7,784 bases of DNA from Flavobacteriales bacterium (GTDB taxonomy: Bacteria > Bacteroidota > Bacteroidia > Flavobacteriales_E > Vicingaceae). The translations under genes were made by a program, and so were the position numbers. Under the pieces are notes generated by a model. That model worked only from the letters and a program-made list of their open reading frames with translations, did not search any database and was not told the origin of the DNA. This document shows, in pieces, positions 5,378 through 7,784 of the stretch. Where the stretch lies: positions 77,823 to 85,606 of the forward strand of contig NVVI01000002.1 of NCBI GenBank assembly GCA_002402165.1, given 5' to 3'. Numbering within the stretch: the stretch's first letter is position 1; every line of letters starts with the position of its first letter.

Positions 5378-7784
5378 CTAAGGAATTTGAATTCCAACTA
5401 ACAGAACATCATCAATTTGCTCATTACCTCCTTTCCATACATTAAAAGCTTCTTCAATTTTTTGATGTTGGGTATTCATTACTTCTTTACAGTTTTTAAG
5501 TAATAATTTTTTTAATCGATCTCTTTTAAATTTTTTATTTTTTTCTCCTCCAAACTGATCTGTGTATCCATCTGTAAACATGTACAATTGATCTCCGCTT
5601 TTTAACTTAATAATTTCTCCCTTAAATGTCTTGTCTTTTCCAAAACCACCTCCAACAGAGATTCTGTTACTATTGTAAACGGTTAATTCATTCTCTCTAA
5701 TAATATACAATGGTCTATAAGCTCCTGAATAGTGACATATATTATCCTTTAAATTAACTGCAATTAAAGCAATGTCCATTCCATCCATTGATACATTTTC
5801 TCCATCATTATCTTGTCTTAACGATTTTTTAAGGTCTTTATCTAAGTCTGCTAGCGCTTGTTGACAGCTTTCAATTTCAGCACTTCCAACTACTTTGTTT
5901 AACAAAGTTGCTCCTATCATACTCATAAAAGCACCAGGAACCCCATGTCCAGTACAGTCAGCACAAGCCATAATAAAAAAGTTTCCAACTTTTTCATACC
6001 AATAAAAATCCCCACTAACAATGTCTCGGGGTTTATAAAAAATAAATCCCTCTTCAAACTCAGCATCAAATAGTTCTAATGGAGGTAAAATTGAGGATTG
6101 TATATGTTGAGCATATTTAATACTATCCATAACGTCTTTATTCCTTTCAGATAATTCTTTATGTATATCTTCAAGTTCGAGTTTTTGACTTTCTACTTTT
6201 TCTTTTTCAATGGTAATGTCTTTTGTTCTTAACTCAACAATTTCTTCTAGATGTTTTTTTGATTGGAGTAAACGGAATGTTGCCAGTTTTGTAATTAAAT
6301 AAACTAATAGAATAAAAGCTAAACCATAGATAAAATAGGCCCAAGTTTTCCTATACCATGGCGGAAGAACAACAAATGAAAACTGGTCTTCTTTACTAAT
6401 TTGATTGTAAATATTTTTAGCTCGAACTCTAAAAATATATTTATCTTCAGGTAAATAATTGTATTCTTTAGTACTTAAGTAAGTCCAGTCAGACCAATTT
6501 TCATCATATCCCTCTAATAAATATTGGTACTTATTTTCTTTTTCATTACCATAACTTGCTGCAGAAAAAGTAAATGATGTTGCATTATCCTTGAATGAAA
6601 AAATAAATCTATCTTGATTTAACTTTTTATTACTACCATAAGTGATTATTGAATCTGAGCGGAGCGTAACTTTCCTGATGTTAACCTTATAATTTTTTCT
6701 TTCATTTTTATCCTTATTATAATCATACCTAACAATACCTTCACCCCCGGCATACCAAACAATTCCATATTTCTCAACATAGGGGGAATTAGAATGACTA
6801 ATTTTTTCGCCAATTCTTGCAAAGGGATCTTCTTTTATTTTATAAGCATTTTTTACCGTTTTTAATGCCAATAGTTGCCCAGATGTTTTTTCATGGTGAT
6901 AATGAATCCATAAATTTCCTTGTTGATCTTTTTGCATTCTCCTTATAACAAAACCCTTTGGCAACCCTTCAAATTGCATAGCTTTATCAAGCTCTAATTT
7001 ATCATTTTTGGAAACTGACAGCAACCCTTTTTCAGAAGTAAAATAAAGATTTCCGTCAATTTTAATTATTTCTTCATCAGACAGTTTTTCGCCATACTCT
7101 ATCTTCGTAAAAGATATTTGATATCCTTTTTCCTTTAAAAAGGAAGATTTATCTATTTTAATTGTAAAATCAAATGCTGTTGTTACCCATAGATTCCCAT
7201 ACTTATCTTCTCCCAACTGATGGCTTTCGGTATTATATCCTTCAAATTGATGAATTACTTCTACCTCATCATCTTCATTAATTTCAGCAAAAGCTATTCC
7301 ATTTTTTAACGCCAAATATATTCTGTTCTCATGAATATCCGATTGTAGCAATGAGAAAACAGCATTAGAACCAAAATTGCCAATCCTCTTAATACTGTTG
7401 TTTTTTATTTCATAAAAACCATTACTTCCTGCAACTAATAAGTGATTTTTAATAATCAGAAAATCCCAAAATTGATCATCTGAGTTTGCAAATGGTTTAA
7501 ATTTCTTTTGAAGATTTAATTCCTTTTTATCTAAAAAATAGATGCCGTTACCAGTTGCTATATAAAGTTGTCCATTATGCCTTATAATATCCCTAGTATA
7601 ACCAACAACACCATTTTCTATGCTAAAATAAGTTAATGGAAGATTTAAATCAATATACGAAATACCTACCGCTGTTCCAGCCCATAGTCCACCATAATTA
7701 TCTTTAAATACGTACTTTACATTATTGTTTTGCAATCCATTTTGTTGATTAATGTGCATTACTAATCTTCCTTTTCTATCAATC
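5378..7784 (-). CDS. Sensor protein: Reg_prop propeller, Y_Y_Y, TM helix and SpoIIE/PP2C phosphatase (N-terminus beyond window)
   Basis: The frame is open to the window edge. The 8 codons before the first visible ATG (7759) read IDRKGRLV and continue a propeller blade, so that Met is internal and the gene starts outside. Numbered from that Met: at least seven Reg_prop-like blades (about 15-346; DNYGGLWAGT, DKYGNLWVTT, DQQGNLWIHY), a Y_Y_Y domain (about 390-464, YLLEGYDENWSDW), one membrane helix (about 472-490), a coiled coil (about 500-545), and a SpoIIE-type PP2C serine/threonine phosphatase (about 549-793). Metal-binding acids are in place: Asp584 (SGDFYW), Asp601 (CADCTGHGVPGAF), Asp730 (FTDGYTD) and Asp784 (QIDDVLL). 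The likely topology is a periplasmic propeller signalling through the helix to a cytoplasmic phosphatase, as in related Bacteroidota one-piece sensors. Its target, perhaps an anti-anti-sigma-like protein, is not encoded here. The ligand is unknown. Confidence 0.92.
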   Translation of the reverse strand, partial: IDRKGRLVMHINQQNGLQNNNVKYVFKDNYGGLWAGTAVGISYIDLNLPLTYFSIENGVVGYTRDIIRHNGQLYIATGNGIYFLDKKELNLQKKFKPFANSDDQFWDFLIIKNHLLVAGSNGFYEIKNNSIKRIGNFGSNAVFSLLQSDIHENRIYLALKNGIAFAEINEDDEVEVIHQFEGYNTESHQLGEDKYGNLWVTTAFDFTIKIDKSSFLKEKGYQISFTKIEYGEKLSDEEIIKIDGNLYFTSEKGLLSVSKNDKLELDKAMQFEGLPKGFVIRRMQKDQQGNLWIHYHHEKTSGQLLALKTVKNAYKIKEDPFARIGEKISHSNSPYVEKYGIVWYAGGEGIVRYDYNKDKNERKNYKVNIRKVTLRSDSIITYGSNKKLNQDRFIFSFKDNATSFTFSAASYGNEKENKYQYLLEGYDENWSDWTYLSTKEYNYLPEDKYIFRVRAKNIYNQISKEDQFSFVVLPPWYRKTWAYFIYGLAFILLVYLITKLATFRLLQSKKHLEEIVELRTKDITIEKEKVESQKLELEDIHKELSERNKDVMDSIKYAQHIQSSILPPLELFDAEFEEGFIFYKPRDIVSGDFYWYEKVGNFFIMACADCTGHGVPGAFMSMIGATLLNKVVGSAEIESCQQALADLDKDLKKSLRQDNDGENVSMDGMDIALIAVNLKDNICHYSGAYRPLYIIRENELTVYNSNRISVGGGFGKDKTFKGEIIKLKSGDQLYMFTDGYTDQFGGEKNKKFKRDRLKKLLLKNCKEVMNTQHQKIEEAFNVWKGGNEQIDDVLLVGIQIP

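Overview
The window is AT-rich and looks like a stretch of chromosome from a member of the Bacteroidota, probably a Flavobacteriales-like lineage. Three things point that way. A large sensor joins a Reg_prop propeller, a Y_Y_Y domain, a membrane helix and a SpoIIE/PP2C phosphatase. A secreted protein carries carboxypeptidase-regulatory, TPR and PD40 domains. A TAnnTTTG-type promoter element also appears. I cannot assign a species.

Five genes lie on the minus strand, so transcription runs from high to low coordinates. In reading order they are: (1) 7784-5378, a sensor phosphatase whose N-terminus lies outside the window; (2) 5324-4845, ribonuclease HI (rnhA), which must start at TTG; (3) 4800-3643, a YbdL/KAT-type PLP-dependent aminotransferase; (4) 3573-604, a 989-residue exported protein made of two copies of a carboxypeptidase-regulatory/TPR/PD40 module; (5) 604-1, an omega-amidase of the YafV nitrilase family, cut off by the window edge and not previously marked as an open frame because it starts at GTG and runs off the end. 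Gaps between genes are 53, 44 and 69 bases, and the last two genes overlap by one base. There is no gene-free stretch longer than about 70 bases, and I see no tRNA, rRNA, CRISPR array or insertion sequence.

The aminotransferase and omega-amidase are known partners: glutamine-dependent transamination yields 2-oxoglutaramate, which omega-amidase hydrolyses to 2-oxoglutarate and ammonia, pulling the transamination forward. Here the exported PD40 protein sits between them. The sensor phosphatase and rnhA have no evident pathway link to the rest.

The most unusual part is the omega-amidase gene. It holds two kinds of repetitive DNA inside an otherwise intact frame: a 40-base inverted repeat with a CCCTGAGC...TCGAAGGG core, and two abutting heptanucleotide tandem arrays just after the catalytic cysteine. 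Both sit where loops are expected in the nitrilase fold. The heptamer length means that gain or loss of one unit would switch the frame and end the protein early. I see no convincing new multi-gene system. The remaining genes are recognisable family members.
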